A DNA stretch of 64,000 nt from Uranotaenia lowii (GCF_029784155.1 NC_073692.1:160485582-160549581); one strand, 5' to 3'. Counted from the first letter of the stretch, positions 23,330-34,900 are shown. Numbers and translations are program-made. The notes: generated by a model not told the origin, from the letters alone.

Positions 23330-24264
23330 TAGATCATCTTAAACTGGACGCATCTTGTTCGCTGACCTCAGCGGCCATTTTGTTCCACCATTTCTTCATC
23401 TGGCCTAAACTTTACAGGTCCTTTGTGAGATGTACGGAAGAACACGTTTTCTCAGGCACTCCTCCTTGTACATTTTGGAGTCCATGGTCTTGTTTGTCAC
23501 AAAAACTGGGGTTTTTAGTCCGCAGCTGCCAATACCTTGCCAGATCAAACACTTTCTTGCAAACCTATCGGCAAAAACGAAATTAAACTTGCCGGGGACA
23601 TCACCCCGACCAGTGCCTTTAGACAATTTTTGGCCAGGATGCTGCCCAAAATCCATTTTTACGTACGTTTCGTCATCCATGAGGATGCATCCGTCGTACT
23701 TCGTTAGAACCTTGTTGTGTAACTTCCAGGCACGTCTTGGCTACTACATTCTGCTTCAATGTTCGTATTGGTTGCTTACTGGCCCGATAACATCGTATTC
23801 CTTCGTGCAGACGAATCCTTTTGACTGTGCACCGGTCGGCATTGAATTTCCTGGCGATGCGATAGTCCGACTGCCCTGGGTTTGCCTTGATCGTTCTCAA
23901 CACCTTTGAATGCAGTTTACGATCCTTAGTTCCCACTATAACGCTTGGTATGAACCTGCCGATTGAGAGTATGCATCTCACGGAAATATTTAAGAACGCT
24001 GCACACGATCGATTTGGCAATTTTTACCGATTTTGCGGTTTTTAAACCCGACCATGTCGGATTTTTGATGTGGGTGTCCAAAATTAATTTTCATCTCGCG
24101 GCTTTTATAACGTGTAACTTTTTTGGAACAAAACGAATTGCAATGAAATTTTCAGCACTGAAAGAGAAAACATTCAAAACAAAGTACTGTCAAAACATTC
24201 CAGATCCGACAACTAGGAGCGCTATGGTATAATAAACAGTGCGTCCAGATTTTGGATGATCCAT
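23330..24264 (-). mobile_element. Internally deleted Tc1/mariner element
   Basis: Imperfect inverted ends: CATAGATCATCTTAAACTGG (from 23328) and CATGGATCATCCAAAATCTGG (reverse complement, to 24264), both continuing GACGCA. The interior codes on the minus strand for a mariner transposase in at least two frames. A clean target duplication is not readable. Confidence 0.85.
23335..24020 (-). pseudogene. Mariner-type transposase, catalytic domain deleted
   Basis: The N-terminal part (24020-23673) has the DNA-binding region: KVLRTIKANPGQSDYRIARK, a helix-turn-helix, then RTVKR-like and RTLKQNVVAKT. After a frameshift, MDDETYVKMDFGQ supplies the first catalytic Asp, followed by LIWQGIGSCGLKTPVFVTN and CLRKRVLPYI (23680-23405). 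The frame then jumps straight to a C-terminal piece, QMKKWWNKMAAEVSE (about 23395-23345). The second and third acidic residues of the DDE/D triad should lie in between and are missing. The motif style fits the DD37-type mariners reported from mosquitoes. It is inactive. Confidence 0.85.
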
Positions 24265-24530
24265 GCTTTAAAAGGCGCAAGCAATCGAGATTCGTGAACG
24301 TAAGTGGAGATAGATTGGGAACACGCTGCGAAGAGATGAGAACCAGATTTAAAGAGAGGCCCTTGAAAGGAATAAAGAGACATCGAAGAAGAGGCAGACC
24401 CAGAAACTCGTGGCGGCGAAGCCTAGCCGCCGAAATCCGAACTGTCGACGAGAATCATAATTGGGACCAAGTGAAGACGCTATTGAGACAATTGAGGCAC
24501 CATTTTTTTCATCATAACCGGTGTGAAAAC
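24265..24530 (+). pseudogene. Non-LTR retrotransposon C-terminal fragment
   Basis: The frame reads RRRGRPRNSWRRSLAAEIRT followed by VDENHNWDQVKTL. The RGRPR..WRRS...E box followed by W is the usual C-terminal tail of several insect non-LTR polymerases downstream of the reverse transcriptase. Nothing else of the element is visible, and it starts exactly at the mariner end, so the mariner may have inserted there or the join may be a deletion. Confidence 0.7.
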
Positions 24531-24885
24531 CATGTCGGTTATCAAATTAAAAAAATCATTGATTCTGGCACAAATTATTCTTTTTTGATTTAAAGTACAG
24601 TACATTAACTGATATTTGTTTTCATTGACTTGCTATAATATTCTTTTCTTTCGATAAAAAGAAAACTTTAAAACTAAGAAATAAAATTAAGATCACTAGG
24701 ATCTCGAATCAAAGGTTTAATTTCTTTGTTTCAGTGGTACTTGTTTTCTCTTCAATAATGTAATGAAATGTAGTAACGGTTTTGTTAAAAATACTATGAA
24801 ACCATTCGCTGAAAATATTATAGTTAAAGCCAATTTCAAGCAACCACAATTGGTGGTGAGCTAAAAGTCATAGATTCTAAAGTTA
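24531..24885. other. AT-rich spacer
   Basis: No gene or repeat is recognised. Confidence 0.3.
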
Positions 24886-24887
24886 TT

Positions 24888-25755
24888 ACTTAACGACTTT
24901 ATAATTCATGACTCAATAACTTAATGACTTTTAGACATTATGACTATGAATTTTTGAGTATTTGACTTTATGACTTTATAATTATCTGAATTTAAGACTT
25001 TATGACTCATAACTTGATGACCTTTTGATTTTTTGACTTTTTGAGATATTGAGTTTTTGAGATTATGACATTTTTTTACTGTTTGACTTTCTGATTTTTT
25101 GACTATTTACTTTTTGACTTTTTGACTTTTTTCCTATTTGCCTATTTGCCTATTTCACTATTTGACTATTTGACTTTATGACTTTTTCAACTTTAGACTT
25201 TTTTACTATTTGACCTTTTTGGCTCTTTAACTTTATGACTTTATAACTTTATTACTTTATGACTTTATGACTTTATGACTTGATGACTTTATGACTTTAT
25301 GACTTTATGACTTTATGACTTTATGACTTTATGACTTTATGACTTTATGACTTTATGACTTTATGACTTTATGACTTTATGACTTTATGACTTTATGACT
25401 TTATGACTTTATGACTTTATGACTTTATGACTTTATGACTTTATGACTTTATGACTTTATGACTTTATGACTTTATGACTTTATGACTTTATGACTTTAT
25501 GACTTTATGACTTTATGACTTTATGACTTTATGACTTTATGACTTTATGACTTTATGACTTTATGACTTTATGACTTTATGATTTTAGAATTTAATGGCT
25601 TTATGACTTTATGACTTTATGACTTTATGACTTTATGACTTTATGGCTTTATGACTTAATGACTTTATGACTTTATGACTATATGATTTTAGAATTTAAT
25701 GACTTTATGACTTTTTGATTTAATGATTTTTGAATTTAATGACTTTACGACACCA
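24888..25755. repeat. 8-bp satellite, unit GACTTTAT
   Basis: The core 25285-25581 is about 37 consecutive perfect units of GACTTTAT. To the left (24888-25284) units are progressively more diverged, with variants such as GACTATTT, GACTTTTT and CCTATTTG. To the right (25582-25755) a few variants, including GATTTTAGAATTTAATG (twice), mix with perfect units. The gradient suggests expansion from the centre. Confidence 0.97.
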
Positions 25756-26465
25756 TCAAAACTCCCTTCTGTTTTATGCTCTCATCTGCATACTAATTGC
25801 AGCTAAATCGGGTACAATTTATTCGTATTTCAATGATAGTATGCGGAAGGCTTTCTTGTGAGTGCATATTTAGTGCTAAAATGTACTTCACGCTCACGCT
25901 TCGCCCACTCTGTTCTGTTTGGCGGATGTTGCAGAACATCACACACATACATACACATACATACACATTTTATAAGTAATACTTCAGGAAATCGCTACAA
26001 ATTACAGCAACAATATGGGGCGAAAGACTAAGTAAAATTGTTTCCTTCTCTGGTTGGATCGGGCTGGTGCTTCTGTTTCTGCTTTACTGCAGCAGCCCCA
26101 AGATCACAGGACCAATCTCATTACCGCATTTAATGCTCAAAATTCTTCACCCCGTGTGGTGTTCGGCGTGAGGAAGAGGAGCAGTACGAGGTCGAGGAGG
26201 TACCAGTCATATTTCTCGGAATAAATTAGTTTTTGTTTATTTGCTTATGAATATGGAGAAAGTTGAAACGGCTCTCGGTAGTATACATTATTTCGTGTAT
26301 GTGTGTGTGTTTATGTTGCTGCAGCAGCCAACAACGCGAAGATTCTTGTGGTTAGAGGGCGCTTTTATTTGCGCTGGGATTTGACGGCATTGTTGATAAG
26401 TTTTTACAGCCGCTGCGGGCTGCTGATTATTGTTCTAATTATGCACATCTAATGAGATAATTTTC
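25756..26465. other. GC-richer island
   Basis: More balanced composition and no transposon similarity. It contains short (CACA)/(TGTG) runs and several CAGCAG/CTGCTG words. No frame with a domain is seen. It is candidate host non-coding DNA. Confidence 0.35.
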
Positions 26466-26860
26466 AATCGAAATAAAAACTTTCTCTCAGATAAGACTTT
26501 AGAGTAATCTTTATAAGGATTTTGATTAAGATTTACACCACAACTGCTCTTTCTATTGATCGAAATCTTCATAACAAATTATTATATATGATTTTGTTAC
26601 CAACGTGTTTAATATGAAAGCTGGCTTACATCGTCTTTGGAAACTCGTTCATAATTTATGCAATTATATCATAATATTATTTTTATGTGAAAAGGTAAGC
26701 ATAAGGTTTTAATTATTAAGCAACAGGAATTCATTCGCAATCAATTCTCATCAGATTATGATTTTAAGTTTGTTCTCAAAGTTTTAATATTAGTATAGAA
26801 TTTTTTTCTATAAATATACAGAAGCTTTAATTTCAATATCCTGTGAGGATAGCCCACTTT
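26466..26860. other. AT-rich spacer
   Basis: I see no gene or repeat here. Confidence 0.3.
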
Positions 26861-26864
26861 TGTA

Positions 26865-27180
26865 GCAGTGCTGATTTTGACAACATCCGATTTTGGCAAC
26901 ATTTGAACGGTTTTTTTAAATGATATTTCCTCATAGTTTTCGCTGTAACAGGACTAATATGATTTTGACCGACACCATAAATTTGTTTTCGATTCCTAAA
27001 TATTGAAAGAATACTACATCAATAACAATTTTTATAAAGTACTCAAAAACGACAAAAATCATGAATATTTCATGAAATTTAAAAAACAAGTACAAACAAA
27101 AGACTTAAAATTATAAAATTTACTTAACAAAACAATAGCAATAAAAGTTTAAAATCAAGATATTTTTTGCAAGCCAAATT
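26865..27180 (+). mobile_element. Relic of the CAGACYCCGTTCG element
   Basis: Similar to 45140-45500: GATTTTGGCAACATTTGAACGG, then TAACAG(A/G)AC, then GAC(A/C)AACACCATAAAT or its variant, then ATAAAGTACTC(A/C)AAA, and ACAAAA-rich tail segments. Neither terminal repeat is intact. Confidence 0.6.
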
Positions 27181-28785
27181 TCAAAATGATGCTTCTTATT
27201 CTGAACTAGAAATTTGCTTCAAAGTAATTTCCTAGCAGTATAGTTTAAAAACTTGAAATAAATTTTCCTAAAATATTATTTAAAAATAAAATAAATAAAT
27301 GTCCGATGTCCGATGTTTTTAGAACACCAAATATTTAGAATTGAAAAATATAAACAAACTTATGAACAATATTTCTAAAGATATAAAAAAATTGACTTTT
27401 AAATTCGGTAAATTTGATAATTATAAAAAAACTCCACTGTAAAATTCGGTAAATTTATTTGAAAATTTAAGCAAAATGAGAAGATTAATATGATTAATTA
27501 CCATTTAAGACGGATTTTTTTTTCAAAAAACACGTCTTACTTTTGGAATTTAATTGATAACCCAAGGGATAAGCATTTCAGTGCATCTGCTTTAATGATT
27601 GAATTTGTAGATTTTAAGGTCCTGAACTCGGATCGTTTGTCAAATTTGGACTATCACACTAAATGTGATATGGAATTTTAAAATGTGTCAGTTTTAAGTG
27701 AAATCAATCATTGATAACTGATTAACTTTCAAACCTGCATTTAAGAAAAAATGGATTCTGATTTTATTTATTATACATGATCAAGTTTTTTAAGTTGTTT
27801 ATACCTTTAGTTACTAGTATTTTTAAGATTACTGCAGAAAGTTGAAAACAAAACTTGATTCCATTAAACAAATTTGTTGAAAACTGCAAAACGATAATTA
27901 AAATGAAAACGATAAAAAAATATCTGAAGTTCAATTTGGTGTAAAACTTCTTTAAAAATTCGTTGAATGTGGAAGAATAGCTTCTATAACTTTTTTCGCT
28001 GAACTTAAAATTACTTGAAGTCTTGAGGAAAGTTAATAATTGATTTAAAACTTGATATTTGAAATTGTGCAAATGTGAAAATTGTCAAAAAAGTGCAGAG
28101 CTTTCTTAAACAGTTTTAACCTATTTTCAAAAGTTATTTCAATAACAACAGCTGCACCAGGGCACCCAAGTAAGTCAAAATTACGTTTTAAATTCATTGC
28201 ACCCCGAAAAATCGTAAATTTTGTGTCCTTGTGTAATTCATCAAAACCTTTTAAGATGTAATGTTGAGTATTGAGAAGAACAAAAAAAAATCATTAAGGC
28301 TGAAATTGGTTTATTAAAGTAAATTTCATATCTGCATAGCATTTGTAATGACGCAAACGATTTTTTTAATCATAATTTTTAGTAATATAGTAGAAGATAG
28401 ATTTAGATTTTTGATTTGTAAGAGGTAAATGCCTTTTACATGGTGTCCAATTTGTTGATGTATAAAACTAGTAGGTATTCGTTATTTGATGAATTATTTT
28501 TGAAGTTTCATACTATATTCTTGTTTAGTTACACTTATTTATAAAAACACCCTCTAAAGACGAGGTAAGGTTTTTGTATGTCAAGTTTAGAGTTTTAAAA
28601 CAAAAGGTTAATTGAACTGCAAATCGAAATTTACAATTAGGAATTATTTTCAATTCGTATAGTGTTGTAAAATAAAATGTCTCAAACCTAGGGTGATTTG
28701 GAACTAAATTCCGCCAGAGGCGAGCCAAATTTCTGACTTGCTTGCTAACACTTATGTTTAAACACTTTTTAAGATCAAGTTATTT
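27181..28785. other. AT-rich, no recognised content
   Basis: Open frames such as 27764-28072 (minus) and 28525-28728 (minus) are lysine/phenylalanine/asparagine-rich, as expected from composition, and have no domain. The phrase AAATTCGGTAAATTT occurs twice (27402 and 27442). Confidence 0.3.
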
Positions 28786-28789
28786 TCCG

Positions 28790-29369
28790 ATACTACGGTG
28801 AAAATTTTACTTGGAAAAAAATCTCCATGGGGGAAGGTTAATATTAAACTTTTAATATTTTTGCAATATCTTTGTTATCATACATCGGATTGGGATGAAA
28901 ATTTGTACACTTTAGTTTTCAAGGACGGGCAATCGATTTCAGATGTCAAATGTTTTGCCAGGAGACGACGAAAAGGGTCATCCATATTAATTATTTTTTC
29001 AGTGATTTTTCAATATTGACGTTATTATGCAATGGATTGCTTTGAAAATTTGCACACGGGAGTTTTGAGGAAAGGGCAATCGATTTCAGATATCAAAGAT
29101 TGTATAAGACGCCACCGAAAGGGGTTTAACTTATGTACGCAATAATTGCATTGTTATGCAACGATCGAGTCGAAATTTATACACATGGAATTCAAATTTA
29201 TTAGCTCACGATAGAAAAAGCGATCGTTCAATATTTTTGCAATTAGGGATTACTTAACAATGAATTTGGAAATGCATCTGGAAGATGCTTGGCAATTGAC
29301 TTTCATACAAAACTGTTCATGACATATTACAAGTTGAAAGCGAAACGTAGTTCGTATGAGATCAGCTAG
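28790..29369 (+). mobile_element. Helitron relic with three degenerate internal units
   Basis: The end reads GCGAAACGTAGTTCG...GATCAGCTAG followed by T (29366-29370), a decayed hairpin plus CTAG terminus. Inside are three units of about 140 bp that share GCAAT-TTATGCA, GAAAATTTG(T/C)ACAC and GGGCAATCGATTTCAGAT. There is no helicase frame. The 5' boundary is uncertain. Confidence 0.5.
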
Positions 29370-29384
29370 TTACTTATAAAACTA

Positions 29385-30640
29385 TGGAAGCTTTAGTGAA
29401 AGCGAAAAGAAGGATGAAGTTAGTATCAGATGCTTTCCAGGGCATAAGAGGACGAAAAAGGAAGAAGCTGCGTTGGAAATTCAACGAGTGACTTACATCA
29501 CTTATCTCAGAGACGCTTGAAGCATCCGGTGCTGCCTGGCTGCTCAAGCTGTCCTTTCGACTGCCATTCCAAAATTCGCGCTACCGGATCAATGCTGCCC
29601 ATGTTTGATAAACGGTCTAATATGTTTTTTTTTCAACTGGAGTAAATTGCACCATTTGATAGCTTATGCTCTACATAATATCCCTACTTCATACATTTTT
29701 CAAAAAATCCGTTGGTAGAGGCATCCTAGAGAAAATTTGTCTAATGTGCAATATATTTGATAAATTGTCTAATGTGCATGATGCGTTGAATCATCATTCG
29801 CAGCAACCGGTTTCTTTTTATAGAAAGTTTTTCTAATCCCTTCTTGTTGAGATCTTGGGCACATTCCCGAATAAATTTTTGTTTTTTTGTTCTGCCTGCG
29901 TTTTCTCCCAATAAACTTGATTGATCCGGTAGCGCAAATCCTTATCAATTTTTGAATGGCAGTCTAAAGGGCAGCTTGAGCAGCCAGGCAGCATCGGATG
30001 CTTCATGCGTCTCACTCGTTTAATTTCCAACGCAGCTTCTTCCTTTTTCGTCCTCTTTTGCCCTGGAAAGCATCTGCTACTAACTTCATCCTTCTTTTCG
30101 CTTTCACTAAAGCTTGCATAGTTAAGTAATTAAGATCCATTTTGTTGATGAAAACCGCAGCAATGTCTGAAAACGTATGCACATCAGGCAAATTCAGAGC
30201 TATTTGTCAACTATTGTTCACGTTATATTTGATAAAGTGGCTACTGAGATTGAAATTTTTTTTCATAAATTCTTTGCAATTTAGCTCAACAGCCTATGCC
30301 CTACACCTACAATGATTGTTATGCACATTAATCTACTTTATTTTGAGTATAAGGATGCAAAAAAATAGTTAAAACATTTACTTTGCGTTTTTCTCTCATT
30401 GGTGTCCATGGCACATTAGACCGTTTATCAAGTCCGGGCAGAATGAAGTTAATTGGGAGGAAACGTTGGCTGAACAAAAAAAAGGGATTGGAAAAAAATT
30501 CTATAAGAAGACACCGGTTACTGCGAATGATGATTCATCAAACATACATCATGCACATTAGACAATTTATCAAATATATTGCACATTATACAAATTTTCT
30601 TTAGGGTCGTATGCCTCCACCAATAGATTGAACTGCTGGG
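29385..30640. mobile_element. Compound inverted-repeat DNA element
   Basis: Two sets of inverted repeats interlock. Set 1: about 29390-29590 against 29930-30120 (GAAAGCGAAAAGAAGGATGA against TCATCCTTCTTTTCGCTTTC, and CCGATGCTGCCTGGCTGCTC). Set 2: about 29608-29830 against 30413-30640 (TTTGATAAACGGTCTAAT against ATTAGACCGTTTATCA, and AATATATTTGATAAATTGTC against its complement). A partial coding relic lies in the right arm of set 1. It looks like a transposon with a fragment duplicated in inverted orientation. Confidence 0.6.
29833..30110 (-). pseudogene. Cys-rich transposon-type coding relic
   Basis: The minus strand reads KGRKRKKLRWKLN-like basic residues, then MLPGCSSCPLDCHSKIDKDL, then RYRINQVYWEKTQAEQKN. 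The pattern C-x2-C-x3-C-H, a spaced Arg, then YW and Q resembles a short motif I recall from many insect transposon-like predicted proteins of uncertain superfamily. A second, inverted and decayed copy of the first half lies at 29390-29590. I do not assign a function. Confidence 0.35.
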
Positions 30641-30865
30641 TGCCTAGCGAAGAATGGCTTGACTACTTTTCGTGCAATACTTCGCTAGGCAATTGGCAAT
30701 GATGTCAATTGAATTTATTGTTTATCAATGCCAAAAGACATACCTCTGTTGAACAGCTAATAACTGTTTTGCCTAATTAGGTATTAAGTTGTGGTCTTGG
30801 ACAAAGTTGATCAGCGGAAAATTTTCTTTTAGAATTCATAAATTGGCACAGAAACCATAAACTGA
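30641..30865 (+). repeat. Q-repeat copy B, 3' part missing
   Basis: Contains ATGATGTCAATTGAATTTAT, CCAAAAGACATAC, and GATCAGCGGAAAATTTTCTT, then stops after ATTGGCACAGAAACC, where the retrotransposon sequence begins. At its left a perfect 12-bp inverted pair TGCCTAGCGAAG / CTTCGCTAGGCA encloses 30 bp. Confidence 0.7.
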
Positions 30866-30869
30866 AAAG

Positions 30870-31581
30870 TATTTCCAAGAAATAAGCGACGAACTCCTGT
30901 GCATATCGCAACCAAATATTGAGAACATCACTGAGGCCATTTTCCAAACTGCTAGGCGTTCAATACCACAGACGATTGGAAATACTGCCTCCAAATTTGC
31001 TCCATGGTGGACAGAAGAATTCGGCGCACTTATTGAAAACCGGAAACAAAAGTGGAAAAAACTACGAAGAACAGATAGAACAGCATTTGAATGGGAAGCC
31101 CGAAATGAAGATTTTCGCAAAGCCAGAGCTGATGCACAAAAAAGGGAAAGATCATGCTTGGAGCAAATTCTGTAACTCTTTTAATCCCAATACCCCTGTC
31201 TCCGAAATGTGGCAAAAGTTCAGCAAGATCACTGGGCGAAAAGCGAACCGTACCAGGAGAATATCTATCAAAGGTGAATTCACTGATGGCCCACAAAAAA
31301 TCGCAAACCATCTTGCTGATGTGTTTGAGAAAAGTTTTTACTGCAAGTGATTATTCTGAAACACTATAGGAAATCAATTACGCACCGCCGCCGTCTATTC
31401 CCGAAAACAAATGCATAGATGTAGATTTCTCAGGACTCGAATTAAATACTGCTCTCAGTAAAAGCGCTGGTAAATCAACAGGACCAGATAACTTACAGTA
31501 TGGTCAAAAATATGCCCCCTGAAGCGAAAAAGATTATTTTGAAAGTTTTTAACATACTCTGGCAACGTGGCGAATACCCAA
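30870..31581 (+). pseudogene. I-clade polyprotein: linker before reverse transcriptase
   Basis: First surviving piece. It reads APWWTEEFGALIENRKQKWK near 30995-31060. After one frameshift it continues NPNTPVSEMWQKFSKITGRK (31175-31240) and GKSTGPDNL (31470-31495), and a further shift leads to AKKIILKVFNILWQRGEYP (31530-31580). These are the conserved WWxxE box, the SxxWxxxxKxxG box and the KSxGPDxLxxxxL entry to the RT palm in non-LTR elements. It breaks exactly at the Mutator-like insertion. Confidence 0.85.
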
Positions 31582-32301
31582 CCCCCTGGCAACTTGACGT
31601 TTCCCATACAAATCGCGTGTGCCAGTTTTTTCTGGTTCTCTGGTTCTGTCAAATCGAAAATCGAGCTAAGTAACATGTCGGAAGGACGCATTTTGAAATA
31701 TGTTTTCTGTAACTGATTCAATTACTAAAAAACTTTTTGAATTTGGAAATTTTTGCTATGTGTTATGTGAAGTGAATCTGTTTTCAAAAGTTTAGTCCAA
31801 GAAAACAAGTTGAGCGTTAATTTGTGTGTCCTACATAAGGTATAAAAGTTCTAGACTACTTTAAATAACTTACTGATATCCGGCAGTTTTTGGGACAAGT
31901 TTAACTTCCACCGAAACTGTTGAAGACACTCAATCACAATTAATGGAAAATACAACATTACCGCATCAATCATTAAGTGATTGCCATAAGCTGCGATGCA
32001 TATGAAAATTTTAAAATGACAAAACGATCACATTATAGCAGAACTTTTCCTATTTTATAGAAAAACTGCTCCTACACAATATATACATCGGTAGAATATT
32101 GAATAAGTTAAATAATTTCGGTTAAAACTTTTTTATTTCATTCGAAAGTAATGAATTTGCCTGATTCGCACCACATTTAATTGTGTGCCCTTTCCATATG
32201 CATGATTCGAAAAGTATGTAAACAAGCGGCACACGTACGACATCTGCGATTTTAAAACAGACACACGAAACTCGGCCGAACTGTCAAGTTGCCAGGGGAT
32301 T
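31582..32301. mobile_element. Mutator-like non-autonomous element in the RT gene
   Basis: Inverted ends are CCCCTGGCAACTTGAC and GTCAAGTTGCCAGGGG. Host sequence GCGAATACCCAA occurs on both sides (31570-31581 and 32302-32313), a duplication of about 9-12 bp. Joining the flanks restores QRGEYPKQWRK. Long target duplications of 8-11 bp are typical of the Mutator superfamily. The interior has no transposase frame. Confidence 0.75.
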
Positions 32302-33017
32302 GCGAATACCCAAAACAATGGAGGAAAAGTATCATTATCCCTATTCCAAAATCGGGAGAGTTTAATAGTTTCCGACCGAGCGCGTTGACATCGTGCCTGG
32401 GAAAAATATACGAAAGAATGGTAAACCGGCGGCTACAGCAACATTTGGAAATAAACAATCTTTTGCACCCGAACCAACACGCATTCCGAAGTGGCAGAGG
32501 TACCACCAGTCACCTCAGTCAGCTTAAGGACATTCTAACTGAACATCGACATGATCAACTTCATTCGGAGTTAGACCTTTCTAAGGCATTCGACCGAACA
32601 TGGCGACCAGGTATCCTGAGAGCTTTTGAAAAAGCCCAAGTTGGAAATCGAACATTACAGGTCATCACGAACTTTTTACGAGATAGGTCTTTCTGTGTTG
32701 CAGTAGGTGGGATTATATCATCAGATCGATCACAAGAAACCGGAGTATCTCAAGGACCAGTTCTATCCCCTACTTTATTCATCTTGGTCATCAATATCTT
32801 CAAATACATTCCCAAAAATATATCGGTACATATTCATGCAGATGATATTCTTCTAATTTGTGGAAGTAAGTTTGTGGCAATCTGTCGAAAAAGACTTCAG
32901 AAAGGAATAGATCGCATAATATCTTGGGCACAGAAAAATGGCTTCGCAATCAATGCCAAAAAGAGTACCTTGCTGCACACATGCCACGGCACAAAAGGCA
33001 GCCCAGTGAACATTTTG
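32302..33017 (+). pseudogene. I-clade reverse transcriptase domain
   Basis: Resumes with YPKQWRKSIIIPIPKSGE, then RPSALTSCLGKIYERMVNRR, HPNQHAFRSGRGT, ELDLSKAFDRTW (first catalytic Asp block), TGVSQGPVLSPTLF (normally GVPQGS), and SVHIHADDILLI (normally YADD). Next come the KRLQKGIDRIISWAQKNG and INAKKS boxes. The order and spacing fit fingers and palm of a non-LTR reverse transcriptase. YADD to HADD and PQGS to SQGP are inactivating or strongly weakening changes. The frame is otherwise open, so decay is moderate. Confidence 0.9.
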
Positions 33018-34109
33018 GTTTGTATATTTCAGTTGTTTCTGAGATATACACACTTTTGTACAATCTGAAAAAGTTGTATAGAATATTCTATATGAGCCTG
33101 TACGTACCAAAGTGGAGGCAATATACGGACCAAATTTTGCTTGCCTTGAAAATATAAAACTTTGTATTGCGTTTTCAACAATTTGATAGCAACTTTGCTT
33201 TGCATAAAATCTTAGGATTGTACAACTTGCAACTTTCCATTGCCTGTCTTGCAATTTGATTACAATTTGCTTTAGCAGGTAGCCTGAGGTTTGTACAACT
33301 TTTTTCAACATTTAATACAATTTATTGTTACTTTATCCCAAAGCAATTATATTTTTCCCTTATAACGATTTGACTATGAATCGCCGTGAACATTAATACA
33401 ACAGAATTTAATGTTTACTGCGAAAAAAATTGAACCATACACAACTTTATGTGTCTTTTTTCGCTTAGTCTCGAACTCACAACGTTCCGATCTCTGTTCT
33501 TCGATACTTCCTCGGCGCCATTTCATGTTGATGCAAACAAGCAAATTCGTTCATGTACAGTTGAGAGTTCCGTTTAAAAAATCAGTTGATCGTATAAAAT
33601 ACCACTGACTGCATCATTTCGGACTCCAAATCTATTTATAGATGCCGTTTCTTGATATGCAACTTTAACCTATCTCATAGACGATTCTATTACAATCAAT
33701 AATTGTATTCAGTGCTGTGCGATCTTAGCTAGCTATTTACTGTACTGTTAAACAATTCGACAATCTGCAGATTGTTTAAATTCCATAATACGATGTTCTT
33801 ACAATTACTGTACGACATTTCATGGAAATAATATGTCAGCATAGATCGCAAGCATGAAAGATTGCTTAATTGTACAGTGGGATTAAATATTGATCTTTAC
33901 ACAATTCTACTGCGATTCAAATCAATTTTATTGATCTTTCTATACGATTAACAAAATGTTATCGTATATAATGAACTATACAAACCATAAACGATAAAAT
34001 ATAACTTGGTTTAGCTACAACATGATGTTTATACAATTCCAATTTAAACTGGATGCTTATACAATCTACAATGAACACTGCTTTACGATTTCTGGTTATC
34101 TGGGAGACA
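33018..34109. mobile_element. Unclassified insertion between RT and thumb regions
   Basis: About 1.1 kb of non-coding AT-rich sequence separates two adjacent parts of the retrotransposon. The right end reads, inwards, CCCAGATAACCAGAAATCG. The left end (TTCTGAGATATACAC) is only weakly similar. The interior repeats words of the type TTGTACAA(C/T)TTGC and TATACAAT. Exact ends and target duplication are not resolved. Confidence 0.5.
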
Positions 34110-34900
34110 CCGATTTTCAAAATTGAAAAAGTTAATGGCTGACGGCTCGGAAATAATTCAAACACGAAACGCAAGAATTTTAAGAGTTCATATAAACCAA
34201 AATGGAAATGCCAATAGCCATATAAAAATATTAACCAAAGAATGCTCAACTCGAATTTATTTTCTTAAAATAATAACAAGCCTAGGTAATAGAGAAACGC
34301 TGTTAAAAATTGGTTTTGCTACAATAATATCGAAATGATTCTACGGTTGGGAAATCTTCGATCCTGTTGATATTATGAGCCTAAAAAAAGTTTACTGTAA
34401 TATGCTTAGAACAATATCCGGGGCATTCTGTTCGACGCCCATAGATGCGCTTTATGCAGAGAATGGAGTACTTCCTTTCGAATTTCTGGTAGCTGAAAAC
34501 TGGGCAAGGAAAGCGATTTGGATTGCAGAAAGGGCGACCAATAGCGAAAACTATCTGCTAAACAAAGCTAATCATGCGCAAGCTGCAGTAATTAACGATC
34601 GTATCCCACCAATATATCGTCTTCTTACCGAAACTACCACAAAATGGAATGAAAAGCTGCCACGAATTGATTGGTCAGTTAAAAACCATTTCAAAACAGG
34701 TGGCAATAAGAGCTCAGCGGTCAGAATGTTCGCTAACTTAAAAGCCACTAAATTCGATTTCGGAAAAGAAATCTACACAGACGGATCACTAGCTAGTGGT
34801 AAAATAGGCTTTGGCATTTACAATCCAACAGAGGAGAGCATTTATAGAAACCTGCCCTAAAAATTATCCATTTTTTCGGCTGAAGCTATAGCTATTGACG
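34110..34900 (+). pseudogene. I-clade post-RT region and start of RNase H
   Basis: Reads RNARILRVHINQNG and HIKILTKECSTRIYFLKIIT (thumb region), then after a stop LKKVYCNMLRTISGAFCSTP, LLTETTTKWNEKLPRIDW, and FGKEIYTDGSLASGKIGFGI. YTDGS is the first Asp strand of RNase H. A stop interrupts just after NPTEESIYRNLP, and the sequence SAEAIAID continues to the Transib-like insertion. Confidence 0.85.

Noticed and set aside
24888..25755. CRISPR-like regular array
   Set aside because: An 8-bp unit repeated with no spacers, in an insect context, is a simple satellite.
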